The notes below the pieces were generated by a model. The model made no database searches. It saw only the letters and a list, made by a program, of their open reading frames with translations, and was not told the DNA's origin. Position numbers and translations under genes: made by a program. From JANYIP01 sp031394045 (GTDB taxonomy: Bacteria; Actinomycetota; Actinomycetes; Prado026): 11,738 bases of DNA. Below are positions 1 to 10,978 of the stretch, one piece after another. The DNA lies in contig JANMWN010000294.1 in NCBI GenBank assembly GCA_031394045.1, positions 1 through 11,738 of the forward strand. The letters are read 5' to 3'. How positions within the stretch are numbered: position 1 is the first letter of the stretch; every line of letters begins with the position of its first letter.

Positions 1-19
1 CGTCGGTCGGCTCGCTCAT
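1..19 (-). CDS. Possible 5' end of a further gene (6 codons visible)
   Basis: Downstream of clpB and in the same direction, an ATG at 19..17 opens a frame reading M-S-E-P-T-D to the window edge. It is preceded by AGGGGG (31..26) with a 6-nt spacer, which is a good ribosome binding site. An in-frame ATG at 37..35 lacks such a site. Only six codons are visible, so no family can be named. The frame lies 86 bp past the clpB stop and might be co-transcribed with clpB. The call rests only on the start signal. Confidence 0.3.
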
Positions 20-105
20 CTGCTGCCCCCTGGCCATGACGGCGCACCGTCGTCGGACGATCAACGGCTGACGGTAGCCCGCAGTGGCCCGCAGCGGTGG
101 GAGGC

Positions 106-2682
<2,577 letters not shown>

Positions 2683-2690
2683 ACCCCCAT

Positions 2691-2695
2691 CCTCC
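2691..2695 (-). promoter_or_regulatory. Ribosome binding site fixing the clpB start
   Basis: GGAGG on the minus strand lies 8 nt before the ATG at 2682. It supports this start over the much longer open frame that continues upstream to about 3519. Confidence 0.75.
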
Positions 2696-2766
2696 GCCCA
2701 TTTCCGAGTCGTCTGGGACGGCGGGAGCACGCTCGCTGCAGGGTTTTCGTCACAACATGCGTAGGA

Positions 2767-2792
2767 TGGGTCTTGACCCACATTGGGTCTTG
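2767..2792. repeat. TGGGTC/GACCCA half-site cluster between clpB and the helicase gene
   Basis: TGGGTC (2767-2772), GACCCA (2775-2780) and TGGGTC (2784-2789) form two overlapping inverted repeats sharing the middle arm, with spacers of 2 and 3 nt. The 9-mer TGGGTCTTG occurs at 2767-2775 and 2784-2792, a direct repeat of period 17. A further TGGGTC lies at 2859-2864. A TAGGAT hexamer resembling an actinobacterial -10 element ends where the cluster begins (2762-2767), but no convincing -35 was seen. The cluster could be an operator for either divergent gene or an RNA structure in the helicase leader. It does not match HAIR. Confidence 0.5.
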
Positions 2793-2905
2793 CGCCGCAG
2801 TACAGCTGGTCGTGAGTTCTCGACGAGCACCGCGCTGGCAGCCCAAACGTCAATTGGTTGGGTCGCGCCGGTGATGCGGCACTTCCACACAGCTTGGAGA
2901 AACCC

Positions 2906-4429
2906 ATGGCGGACACCCGCCCCCAACTTTCGTTCGCCGATCTCGGCGTACCGGCAGCGCTGTGCCGCGTCCTGACCGACGCCGGCATCACCGCACCGTT
3001 CCCCATCCAGTCCGCGACCCTGACCGACTCGCTCGCCGGGCACGACGTGCTCGGCCGCGGGCGTACCGGCTCCGGCAAGACGCTCGCGTTCCTGCTGCCG
3101 ATCCTCACCCGGCTCGCTGCCTCGAACCAGCCGCGCCAGCCCAAGCGCCCCCGTGCGCTGATCCTCGCGCCGACCCGTGAGCTGGCCAGCCAGATCAACG
3201 CCGCCGCCGAGCCGCTCGCAGCAGCCCTGGGGTTGCGCACCACCACCGTCTTCGGCGGTGTCGGCGCCAACCCGCAGATCTCGGCGCTGCGCTCAGGCAT
3301 CGACCTGCTGATCGCCTGCCCCGGCCGCCTGGCCGACCACCTGGGCTCCGGGCACGCGGACCTGTCACGGGTCGAGATCACCGTGCTTGACGAGGCCGAC
3401 CACATGGCCGACCTGGGCTTCCTTCCCGTCGTACGCCGGCTGCTCGACCAGACCCCAGCCGACTCGCAGCGGATGCTCTTCTCCGCGACGCTCGACGCGG
3501 GTGTCGACGTGCTGGTCAAGCGCTACCTGCGCAACCCGGTCACCCACTCGGTCGACTCGGCCCGCTCGCCCGTGACCGCGATGGACCACCACGTCCTGCA
3601 CGTCGCGAGCGGCGACCGGCTCCCGGTCCTCGTCGAGCTGGCCGCTGCGCCCGGTCGTACGATCGTCTTCACGCGTACCAAGCACGGCGCCAAGAAGCTC
3701 ACCCGCCAGCTGGTCTCCGCGGGCGTCCCGGCGGTCGAGCTGCACGGCAACCTCGCCCAGAACGCGCGTACCCGCAACCTCGCCGCGTTCTCGGACGGCA
3801 GCGCAGACACGTTGGTGGCCACCGACATCGCGGCCCGCGGCATCCACGTCGACGACGTTGCGCTCGTTATCCACGCGGACCCGCCGATCGAGCACAAGGC
3901 CTACCTGCACCGCTCCGGGCGTACGGCCCGCGCCGGCGCCGCCGGCACCGTCATCACCCTGATGACCGACGACCAGGTCGCCGACGTACGCGACCTCACC
4001 CGCAAGGCCGGGATCTCGCCGACCACCACCCGGCTCGCCCCGGGCCACCCGCTGCTGTCGACGCTGGCGCCCGGCGAGCGCTCGTACGTGTACCCGACCG
4101 CCGCCGAGATGGCCAAGCTCAAGGTGCTGACCGAGGCGGGGCCTGGGCCCAAGCAGGGCCGCGGCAGGAACTCGAGCCGGCCGGGTCAGTCGTCCGGCCA
4201 GAAGTCGGGTCGGGCCGCGCGGTCCGGCGACGCTGGCAAGGGCAAGCCGGCAGCCAAGGCCGGTGGGCGCGGCAAACCCGCGCACAGCAGCCACAGCAAG
4301 CCACAGCACGGCAAGCCGGCCCGTACCGGCGGCGGCTCAGGCGGGGGCTCTGGCAACAAAACGAGCAGCGGCGCCGGCAGCGCAGCGGCGTTCTCGCAGC
4401 GCAGCCGTGGCCCTCGCCGCTCCGCCTAG
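2906..4429 (+). CDS. DEAD-box ATP-dependent RNA helicase
   Basis: This superfamily 2 RNA helicase probably remodels ribosomal or messenger RNA in the cytosol. Such proteins are often cold-induced. The 507-residue product shows the motifs in order: a Q-motif region at about 8-35 (LSFADLG to FPIQ), motif I RTGSGKT (53-59), PTRELA (89-94), DEAD (162-165), SAT (193-195) and HRSGRTAR (335-342). After about residue 411 comes a tail of nearly 100 residues rich in Gly, Ser, Lys, Arg and Pro with no fold signature. It is probably a disordered RNA-binding extension. Start ATG 2906 has GGAGA at 2896-2900; a longer in-frame start at 2858 lacks a site. The gene stands alone: hairpins follow it and the next gene begins 134 bp later. 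It resembles actinobacterial RhlE/DeaD-like proteins, but I cannot assign a specific symbol. Confidence 0.93.
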   Translation: MADTRPQLSFADLGVPAALCRVLTDAGITAPFPIQSATLTDSLAGHDVLGRGRTGSGKTLAFLLPILTRLAASNQPRQPKRPRALILAPTRELASQINAAAEPLAAALGLRTTTVFGGVGANPQISALRSGIDLLIACPGRLADHLGSGHADLSRVEITVLDEADHMADLGFLPVVRRLLDQTPADSQRMLFSATLDAGVDVLVKRYLRNPVTHSVDSARSPVTAMDHHVLHVASGDRLPVLVELAAAPGRTIVFTRTKHGAKKLTRQLVSAGVPAVELHGNLAQNARTRNLAAFSDGSADTLVATDIAARGIHVDDVALVIHADPPIEHKAYLHRSGRTARAGAAGTVITLMTDDQVADVRDLTRKAGISPTTTRLAPGHPLLSTLAPGERSYVYPTAAEMAKLKVLTEAGPGPKQGRGRNSSRPGQSSGQKSGRAARSGDAGKGKPAAKAGGRGKPAHSSHSKPQHGKPARTGGGSGGGSGNKTSSGAGSAAAFSQRSRGPRRSA

Positions 4430-4431
4430 AC

Positions 4432-4460
4432 GCCTGCTTGGCCGTCGGCCAGGTGCAGGC
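4432..4460 (+). terminator. GC-rich hairpin just after the helicase stop
   Basis: GCCTGC (4432-4437) pairs with GCAGGC (4455-4460), and TTGGCC (4438-4443) pairs with GGCCAG (4447-4452) with one G-U pair. The loop is 3 nt and a 2-nt bulge lies on the 3' side. The stem starts 3 nt after the TAG. No U-tract follows, as is common for actinobacterial terminators, so it could also be a stabilising 3' structure. Confidence 0.6.
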
Positions 4461-4481
4461 TAGCTACCGCGCCCGGCGACG

Positions 4482-4507
4482 CTGGGCTGCCGACCCGGCA
4501 GAGCCAG
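4482..4507 (+). terminator. Second GC-rich hairpin in the helicase-ferredoxin gap
   Basis: CTGG (4482-4485) pairs with CCAG (4504-4507), and CTGCCG (4487-4492) pairs with CGGCAG (4496-4501). The loop is 3 nt, with a small 1x2 internal loop. With the preceding hairpin it makes a tandem pair separating the helicase from the ferredoxin operon. It lacks a U-tract, so its terminator role is inferred from position and stem strength. Confidence 0.42.
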
Positions 4508-4563
4508 GTGCTGACTCATGCGACAGGATGACGCCTGTACCCGTCGAGGATCAGGAGAGAACG

Positions 4564-4755
4564 ATGAAGGTTGTCGTCGACCTGGCCGTCTGCCGGGACC
4601 ACGGACAGTGCTGCATCGCCGCCCCCGAGGTCTTCGGGCAGGACAGCGGCGGAACGCTCGTCGTCCTGGTCGAGGAGCCCGACGATAGCCTTCGGGACAA
4701 GGTCGAGGAAGCGGCGGACGTCTGCCCGCTCCAGGCCATCACCATCGAAGACTGA
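4564..4755 (+). CDS. P450-type single-cluster ferredoxin
   Basis: This is a small soluble electron carrier of 63 residues. Cys10, Cys16 and Cys54 (followed by Pro) give the CxxHGxC...CP pattern of actinobacterial ferredoxins with one [3Fe-4S] cluster (or an atypical [4Fe-4S]). The fourth ligand position is His13. These usually feed electrons to cytochrome P450 enzymes. Cys17 sits directly beside Cys16, which adds a possible extra thiol near the cluster. Start ATG 4564 has AGGAG at 4553-4557. An earlier in-frame start at 4438 lies inside the hairpin region and is unlikely. The gene is 19 nt upstream of an FAD-dependent ferredoxin reductase, its likely partner. No P450 lies in the window, so the final electron acceptor is unknown. 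Confidence 0.9.
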   Translation: MKVVVDLAVCRDHGQCCIAAPEVFGQDSGGTLVVLVEEPDDSLRDKVEEAADVCPLQAITIED

Positions 4756-4774
4756 GCACATCGAGAGCAGAGGC

Positions 4775-5983
4775 ATGACAGCGCGCATCGTCGTCGTCGG
4801 AGCGGGGCTCGGTGGGCTGCGCGCCGCCGAGCAGCTGCGCGCGGCCGGGTTCGCCGGCGAGATCGTCGTCGTCGGCGACGAGACGCACCTGCCGTACAAC
4901 CGACCGCCCCTGTCCAAGGAAGGCCTGGCCGGCGACCTCAGCCACGAGACCGTCGCCTTCCGTCGCAAGGCCTCGGTCGACGACGTCACCTGGCGGCTCG
5001 GCGAGACCGTCGTCTCAGCCGACCTGGCCGGCCGCACCGTCACGCTGGCCGACGGGTCCGAGCTGGCGTACGACGGCCTGGTCGCCACCACCGGGGTGAG
5101 CGCCCGCCGGCTCCCTCTCGACGCACCCCTGGAGTGGCGGCACGTCGTCCGTACCCTTGACGACGCCTCGCGGCTGCGCGCGGACCTGGTGCCCGGTTGC
5201 TCAGTCCTGGTCATTGGTGCCGGGTTCATCGGCTGCGAGGTGGCCGCAACCGCTCGCATCCTCGGCTGCTCGGTCGACGTGGTCGACCCGCTCCCCGTAC
5301 CTCTGATCCGCCCCCTCGGCGTCGACCTCGGGGTCGAGCTGCAGCACCGGCACGAGGCCCAGGGCGTCCGCTTCCACCTCGGTCCGACCATCGCCCGGCT
5401 GGACGGCGACGAGACCGGGCCGCACCAGGTCACCCTTGACGACGGAACCGAGATCGCCGTCGACGTGGTCGTCGAGGCGGTGGGATCGGCGCCCAACGTG
5501 GCCTGGTTGGCCGGCAACGGTCTGGACCTCACCGACGGCGTGCGCTGCGACGAGGGGCTGCGCCCGATCGGGCCGGACGGCCCGATCGCGTCGGTCGTGG
5601 TGGTCGGCGACATCGCCCGCTTCCCGAACGTGTTGTTCGACGAGGTCCCCCGCCGGGTGGAGCACTGGAACATCCCGACCGAGACGGCCAAGCGCGCTGC
5701 CAGGACCCTGCTCCAGGGGATCGACGAGTCGCCGGCGGACGAGCTGCCGCCGTTCAAGCCGATGCCCGCGTTCTGGAGCGATCAGTACGAGATGCGGCTG
5801 CAGTCGTTCGGGCTCCCGGGCCTCGGTGGCGACGACATTCGGCTGCTCGAGGGCGACCTGTCCGACGAGGCGGTGATGGGCTACCACCGCGACGGCGTGC
5901 TCGTCGGCGTCGTGATGCTCGGGCTGACCCGCCGGTCGGTGCACTACCGCGACCTTATCGCCGCCGCCACTCCCGTCGACTGA
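4775..5983 (+). CDS. FAD-dependent NAD(P)H:ferredoxin reductase (AIF/BphA4-like)
   Basis: This flavoprotein takes electrons from NAD(P)H and passes them through FAD to a small iron-sulfur protein, most likely the ferredoxin encoded 19 nt upstream. The 402-residue length fits the family. The N-terminal FAD-binding Rossmann motif GAGLGG is at 9-14 and the NAD(P)-binding motif GAGFIG at 148-153. The second FAD contact GD is at 278-279, the family EHWNIP motif at 296-301, and a C-terminal reductase domain covers about 325-402 with FWSDQY at 333-338. Start ATG 4775 has AGAGG at 4769-4773. The pair forms the reductase half of a class I P450 or oxygenase system, though the terminal oxygenase is absent here. 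Alternatives are rubredoxin or putidaredoxin reductase; the ferredoxin partner favours the call made. Confidence 0.93.
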   Translation: MTARIVVVGAGLGGLRAAEQLRAAGFAGEIVVVGDETHLPYNRPPLSKEGLAGDLSHETVAFRRKASVDDVTWRLGETVVSADLAGRTVTLADGSELAYDGLVATTGVSARRLPLDAPLEWRHVVRTLDDASRLRADLVPGCSVLVIGAGFIGCEVAATARILGCSVDVVDPLPVPLIRPLGVDLGVELQHRHEAQGVRFHLGPTIARLDGDETGPHQVTLDDGTEIAVDVVVEAVGSAPNVAWLAGNGLDLTDGVRCDEGLRPIGPDGPIASVVVVGDIARFPNVLFDEVPRRVEHWNIPTETAKRAARTLLQGIDESPADELPPFKPMPAFWSDQYEMRLQSFGLPGLGGDDIRLLEGDLSDEAVMGYHRDGVLVGVVMLGLTRRSVHYRDLIAAATPVD

Positions 5984-6002
5984 GCTGGCCGCGGACCCTG
6001 CG

Positions 6003-6788
6003 GTGCCCGCCGACCCTCGTCCGACGATCGTCTCGCGGCTGCGGGCCGCAGGCTGCGTCTTCGCCGAGGACGAGGCTGACCTGCTCGTCGCGGCGACCAC
6101 CTCCGAGCCCGAGCTCGAGTCGATGGTGGCGCGCCGGGTGTCCGGCCAGCCGCTCGAGCACGTGCTTGGGTGGGCCGAGTTCTGCGGGCTGCGCATCGTC
6201 GTTGCGCCCGGTGTGTTCGTTCCCCGCCGGCGTACCCAGGTGCTGGCCCGAGAGGCGATCGCCCTCGCCCGGCTGGCCGAGCCAACCGTCGTCGTCGTGG
6301 AGCTCTGCTGCGGCTCGGGCGCGATCGGTGCCGCGCTCGTCGCAGCCCTCGGCCCGCTCGAGCTGTGCATCGCGGACATCGACCCGGGTGCCGTGCGCTG
6401 CGCCCGCCGCAACATCAGCCCGTCCGACGGCCAGGTGCTCGAGGGCGACCTCTACGCACCGCTGCCCGCAACCGTGCGGGGCCGTGTCGACGTGCTGGTC
6501 GTCAACGCCCCGTACGTACCCACCGAGGCGATCGACACGATGCCGCCCGAGGCGCGCACGTACGAGCCGCGGCCCGCGCTCGACGGCGGCAGCGACGGCC
6601 TCGACGTGCTGCGTCGGGTCGTGGCCGAGGCGAGGCAGTGGCTGGCTCCGGGTGGCCACCTGCTCTTCGAGACGAGCGAAGGCCAGTCTGCAGAGGCGCT
6701 GAGACTCGTTGCGCAGCAAGGACTCATGGCTCGTATCGTCGCGGACGAAGACCTTGGCGCCACCGTCGTCATCGGCTCCCAGGACTAG
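6003..6788 (+). CDS. PrmC/HemK-related N5-glutamine methyltransferase-like protein
   Basis: This is a SAM-dependent class I methyltransferase of 261 residues, related to PrmC, which methylates the GGQ glutamine of peptide release factors. Visible features are a short N-terminal helical domain, the family GQPLEHVLG segment (48-56), SAM motif I ELCCGSGAIG (100-109), and EPRPALDGG (188-196). The catalytic motif NPPY of true PrmC reads NAPY here (168-171), followed by VPT. This matches the actinobacterial PrmC-related family of unknown substrate, so it is unlikely to be the main release-factor enzyme. The start is GTG 6003 with only a weak upstream site, 19 nt after the reductase stop, which suggests co-transcription. 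There is no evident functional tie to the redox pair. The stop lies 44 bp from the convergent hspR stop. Confidence 0.87.
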   Translation: MPADPRPTIVSRLRAAGCVFAEDEADLLVAATTSEPELESMVARRVSGQPLEHVLGWAEFCGLRIVVAPGVFVPRRRTQVLAREAIALARLAEPTVVVVELCCGSGAIGAALVAALGPLELCIADIDPGAVRCARRNISPSDGQVLEGDLYAPLPATVRGRVDVLVVNAPYVPTEAIDTMPPEARTYEPRPALDGGSDGLDVLRRVVAEARQWLAPGGHLLFETSEGQSAEALRLVAQQGLMARIVADEDLGATVVIGSQD

Positions 6789-6802
6789 CCTCGCGCTAGG
6801 AG

Positions 6803-6828
6803 CTCGGCCATCTGCTCGACCGGCCAAG
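6803..6828. terminator. Possible bidirectional terminator between convergent genes
   Basis: CTCGGCC (6803-6809) pairs with GGCCAAG (6822-6828), 7 pairs including one wobble, around a 12-nt loop. It sits in the 44-bp gap between the methyltransferase stop and the hspR stop, where both operons must end. The loop is large and there is no U-tract, so support is moderate. Confidence 0.35.
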
Positions 6829-6832
6829 GGCC

Positions 6833-7183
6833 TCAGCGGACCTTGGGCCGCCACACGACGAGGGCGCCAGTACGCCGCTCAGCCTCGAGCTGGTCGACCC
6901 GGCTCCGCAGCCGGCCCAGCTCGCGCTCCAGGTCGAGCACCCGCTTGATTCCCTCGAGGTTGACGCCTTCGTTGGACAGCCGCTGCACCTCGCGCACCAG
7001 CGCGATGTCTCGCGCGGAGTAGAGCCGCCCACCACCGGGCGTACGCCCCGGCGTGACCAGACCGAGCCGGTCGTACGTGCGCAAGGTCTGTGCGTGCAGC
7101 CCGGCCAGCTCGGCAGCGACCGAGATGACGTAGACCGGCATGTCCTCGCGCGGGGTGAAGCCCAGCTCGTCCATGGCTGTCAC
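6833..7183 (-). CDS. hspR: Heat-shock repressor HspR (MerR family)
   Basis: HspR represses the dnaK operon by binding HAIR inverted repeats. In Streptomyces, DnaK acts as co-repressor, so unfolded protein that titrates DnaK relieves repression. The 116-residue product has a MerR-type winged-helix segment at about 17-85, including TLRTYDRLGLVTPGR and a GGGRLYS wing. A charged helix follows (84-104), and the C-terminus contains LVVWRP, typical of actinobacterial HspR. The start chosen is GTG 7183, which overlaps the dnaJ stop as GTGA, as grpE does with dnaK. An ATG at 7174 (three codons later) is the alternative, and neither has a strong site. As last gene of the operon it should be autoregulated through the operator before dnaK. 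Confidence 0.93.
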   Translation of the reverse strand: MTAMDELGFTPREDMPVYVISVAAELAGLHAQTLRTYDRLGLVTPGRTPGGGRLYSARDIALVREVQRLSNEGVNLEGIKRVLDLERELGRLRSRVDQLEAERRTGALVVWRPKVR

Positions 7184-8361
7184 GCAGACCCTGACGCGGA
7201 AAGGCCCGCACGCGGGTCGTCGGTGGAGGTGGCCGCGCGGTAGGCCTCCAGGGCGGCCCTGGCCTCGTCGCTCAGCCGCTGCGGTACCGCGACCTCGACC
7301 GTCACGAGCTGGTCGCCGCGGGTGCCGTCCTTGCGGGCCCCGCCCTTGCCGCGGACCCGGAACGTACGCCCGTTGGACGTGCCCGCCGGGATCCGCAGCG
7401 TCACGGACTGGCCGTCGAGGGTCGGCACCTTGACCTCGGCGCCGAGCGCGGCCTCGGGGTACGAGATGGGGACGGTCAGGGTGATGTTGTCGCCGTTGCG
7501 GCCGAAGAGCGGGTGCGGCGTCACGTGCACGAGGATGAACAGGTCCCCGCTCGGACCGCCCCGCTCGCCAGCCGTGCCCTTGCCCTTGAGCCGGATCCGC
7601 TGCCGGTCGCGTACGCCAGCGGGGATCCGCGCCGAGATGGTGCGCGTGGACTGGCCGCGGCCGCTGCCCCCACAGACCGGGCACGGGTCGTCGACGATCA
7701 GGCCGCGACCCCGACAGTCGCGGCAGGGCTCAGCGAAGGCGAAGCCGCCGGCGTTCCGGCTGGTCTGACCCGTGCCCTGGCAGGCCGGGCAGACCCGAGG
7801 GGACGTGCCCGCCTTGGCGCCGGTGCCGCGGCAGCCCGAGCAGACGTCCTCGCTGGTCAGCCGCAACGGCATCGTCACGCCGTCGACAGCCTCGTGGAAG
7901 GACAGGGTGACCTCGGACTCGATGTCGGACCCGCGCCGAGCGGCCTGCGGCGACGGCCCGCCGGGGCGCCGGTTGCCGAAGAAGCCGCCGAGCACGTCAC
8001 CGAGACCGCCACCTGCGCCGGCGTTGCCGAACAGGTCGCTGAGGTCGAACGAGGTGGCGCCCGCGCCGGCGCCGGGCATGCCGCCGCCGGCCCCGCCACC
8101 CGTGCCGAACCGCATGCCCCCGCTGCCGAACAGCGCCCGCGCCTCGTCGTACTCCCGGCGCTTGGTGTCGTCGGAGAGCACGTCGTAGGCCTCGGAGATC
8201 TCCTTGAAGCGGTCCTCGGACCCGGAGTCCCCCTTGTTGGTGTCGGGGTGATGCTTGCGGGCGAGCTTGCGGTAGGACTTCTTGATCTCGTCGGCCGGGG
8301 CGTCCTTGGCCACACCGAGGATCTTGTAGAAGTCCTTCTCGAGGTAGTCCTTGGTGCTCAA
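7180..8361 (-). CDS. dnaJ: Chaperone DnaJ (Hsp40)
   Basis: DnaJ delivers unfolded substrates to DnaK and stimulates its ATPase. The 393-residue product is a complete type I DnaJ. The J domain covers about 9-75, with the HPD motif at 38-40. A Gly-rich linker with FDLSDLFG follows (80-130). Four zinc-binding repeats start at Cys174, Cys191, Cys213 and Cys227 (CSGCRGTG, CPACQGTG, CRDCRGRG, CPVCGGSG). A C-terminal substrate-binding region covers about 240-360. The start is TTG 8361, since no ATG or GTG is available in frame near the J domain, and GAGGGGAG lies 4 nt upstream. The gene is 18 nt after the grpE stop, and its own stop overlaps the hspR start by 4 bp. The N-terminal STKDYLEKDFY matches the actinobacterial form encoded beside dnaK (DnaJ1 type). 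Confidence 0.96.
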   Translation of the reverse strand: MSTKDYLEKDFYKILGVAKDAPADEIKKSYRKLARKHHPDTNKGDSGSEDRFKEISEAYDVLSDDTKRREYDEARALFGSGGMRFGTGGGAGGGMPGAGAGATSFDLSDLFGNAGAGGGLGDVLGGFFGNRRPGGPSPQAARRGSDIESEVTLSFHEAVDGVTMPLRLTSEDVCSGCRGTGAKAGTSPRVCPACQGTGQTSRNAGGFAFAEPCRDCRGRGLIVDDPCPVCGGSGRGQSTRTISARIPAGVRDRQRIRLKGKGTAGERGGPSGDLFILVHVTPHPLFGRNGDNITLTVPISYPEAALGAEVKVPTLDGQSVTLRIPAGTSNGRTFRVRGKGGARKDGTRGDQLVTVEVAVPQRLSDEARAALEAYRAATSTDDPRAGLSASGSA

Positions 8362-8365
8362 GTCA

Positions 8366-8373
8366 CTCCCCTC
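8366..8373 (-). promoter_or_regulatory. Ribosome binding site supporting the TTG start of dnaJ
   Basis: GAGGGGAG on the minus strand ends 4 nt before the TTG at 8361. A GTG just upstream (in GTGACTTGA) runs straight into TGA, so the strong site points to TTG. Confidence 0.7.
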
Positions 8374-8379
8374 GACCGG

Positions 8380-8990
8380 TTAGTTGGGGTCGCCGACGCC
8401 GACGCGTGCAGGCCGGACGACTCGACCGGCGTACCGGTAGCCCGGCTGGTAGATCGCGACGCACGTCGCCTCGGCCACGTCGTCGCTGTGCACGTGGGTC
8501 AGGGCCTCGTGGACAGTCGGGTCGAAGGGCTCACCGACGACGCCGTACGACTCGAGCCCCAGCCTGCCCAGGGTGGACTCGAGTGCCTCGCCCACCGACT
8601 TGAACGCACCCTCGAGCTCACCGTGCTCACGGGCCCGGCCGATGTCGTCGAGCACCGGCAGCAGCTCGGCCATGGTGCCACCGACCGCAGTCGCGCGGAC
8701 CAGCTCCCGGTCGCGGTCGACCCGCTTGCGGTAGTTGGCGTACTCGGCCTGGAGCCGCTGCAGATCGGCAGTGATCTCGGCCACGAGCGCGATCGTGTCG
8801 TCAGCAACCTCGCCCAGCGTTGGCCCGTCGGGGCCGTCGGCCTCGACGAACCCCGCGTCCGTCGGCGGCATGGATGCCGGCGAGGGCGCTGGGGTACGCA
8901 GCTCCCCGGTGAGGGGGTCGAGGCGGCGCTTGTCCGTCACCTTGACGCCGTCGAAGACCCCCTCACCTGACGACTCCGGGTGCTCTGCAG

Positions 8991-8994
<4 letters not shown>
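8380..8994 (-). CDS. grpE: Nucleotide exchange factor GrpE
   Basis: GrpE is a cytosolic dimer that releases ADP from DnaK and so drives substrate release. The product has 204 residues. A variable, probably disordered N-terminus contains the DKRRLDPLTGELR segment (21-33) seen in actinobacterial GrpE. A helical dimerisation region follows at about 64-110 (ADLQRLQAEYANYRKR). The beta domain carries the family signature FDPTVHEAL (157-165) and a GYRYAGRVVRPARV run (185-198). The start is GTG 8994, overlapping the dnaK stop as GTGA, which implies translational coupling; no strong independent ribosome site is seen. The gene lies between dnaK and dnaJ in the usual actinobacterial order. Confidence 0.95.
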
Positions 8995-10883
<1,889 letters not shown>

Positions 10884-10891
10884 GCTGTCTA

Positions 10892-10899
10892 CCACCCTT
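10892..10899 (-). promoter_or_regulatory. Ribosome binding site of dnaK
   Basis: AAGGGTGG on the minus strand, 8 nt before ATG 10883, is the only G-rich element after a 53-nt G-free leader. It therefore stands out as an accessible initiation site and fixes the start at the conserved MARAVGIDLG. Confidence 0.6.
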
Positions 10900-10900
10900 G

Positions 10901-10960
10901 TGATGAGTTGTGATGAGTTGTGATGAGTTGTGGTGAGTTGTGATGAGTTGTCGTGAGTCG
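10901..10960. repeat. Six tandem 10-bp repeats in the dnaK leader
   Basis: The plus-strand unit TGATGAGTTG occurs exactly at 10901, 10911, 10921 and 10941. TGGTGAGTTG lies at 10931 and a diverged TCGTGAGTCG at 10951. Every unit keeps TGAGT, spaced exactly 10 bp. On the mRNA strand the unit is CAACTCATCA, so 10950..10898 contains no G at all. The array lies between the predicted transcription start (about 11003) and the dnaK ribosome site. It is too short-period for CRISPR, and 10 bp is not a multiple of 3. Confidence 0.93.
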
Positions 10961-10978
10961 AGCGCTTAAGCAAGAGCA

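Noticed and set aside
38..51. GACGG-N4-CCGTC hairpin as clpB terminator
   Set aside because: Only 5 bp arms with no U-tract, lying more than 50 nt past the stop and directly before a possible new start codon. The signal is too weak to call.
2858..2905. Longer helicase start at 2858
   Set aside because: It adds 16 residues with no helicase similarity and no ribosome site, whereas ATG 2906 has GGAGA at a good distance.
2683..3519. N-terminal extension of clpB by about 280 codons
   Set aside because: The frame is merely open under the helicase gene. The conserved N-terminal domain starts at 2682 with its own GGAGG site.
4501..4529. CAGGAT at 4524-4529 as -10 of a ferredoxin promoter
   Set aside because: No matching -35 hexamer at 16-18 nt spacing, so it is not listed as a promoter.
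10901..10960. Repeat array considered as CRISPR or iteron origin
   Set aside because: Units are 10 bp and contiguous, without spacers. No cas or replication genes are near, and the position is a dnaK leader.
10884..10973. Thirty-codon extension of dnaK from a TTG at 10973
   Set aside because: It would translate the tandem repeat leader. DnaK proteins begin at MARAVGIDLG, and the extension has no ribosome site.
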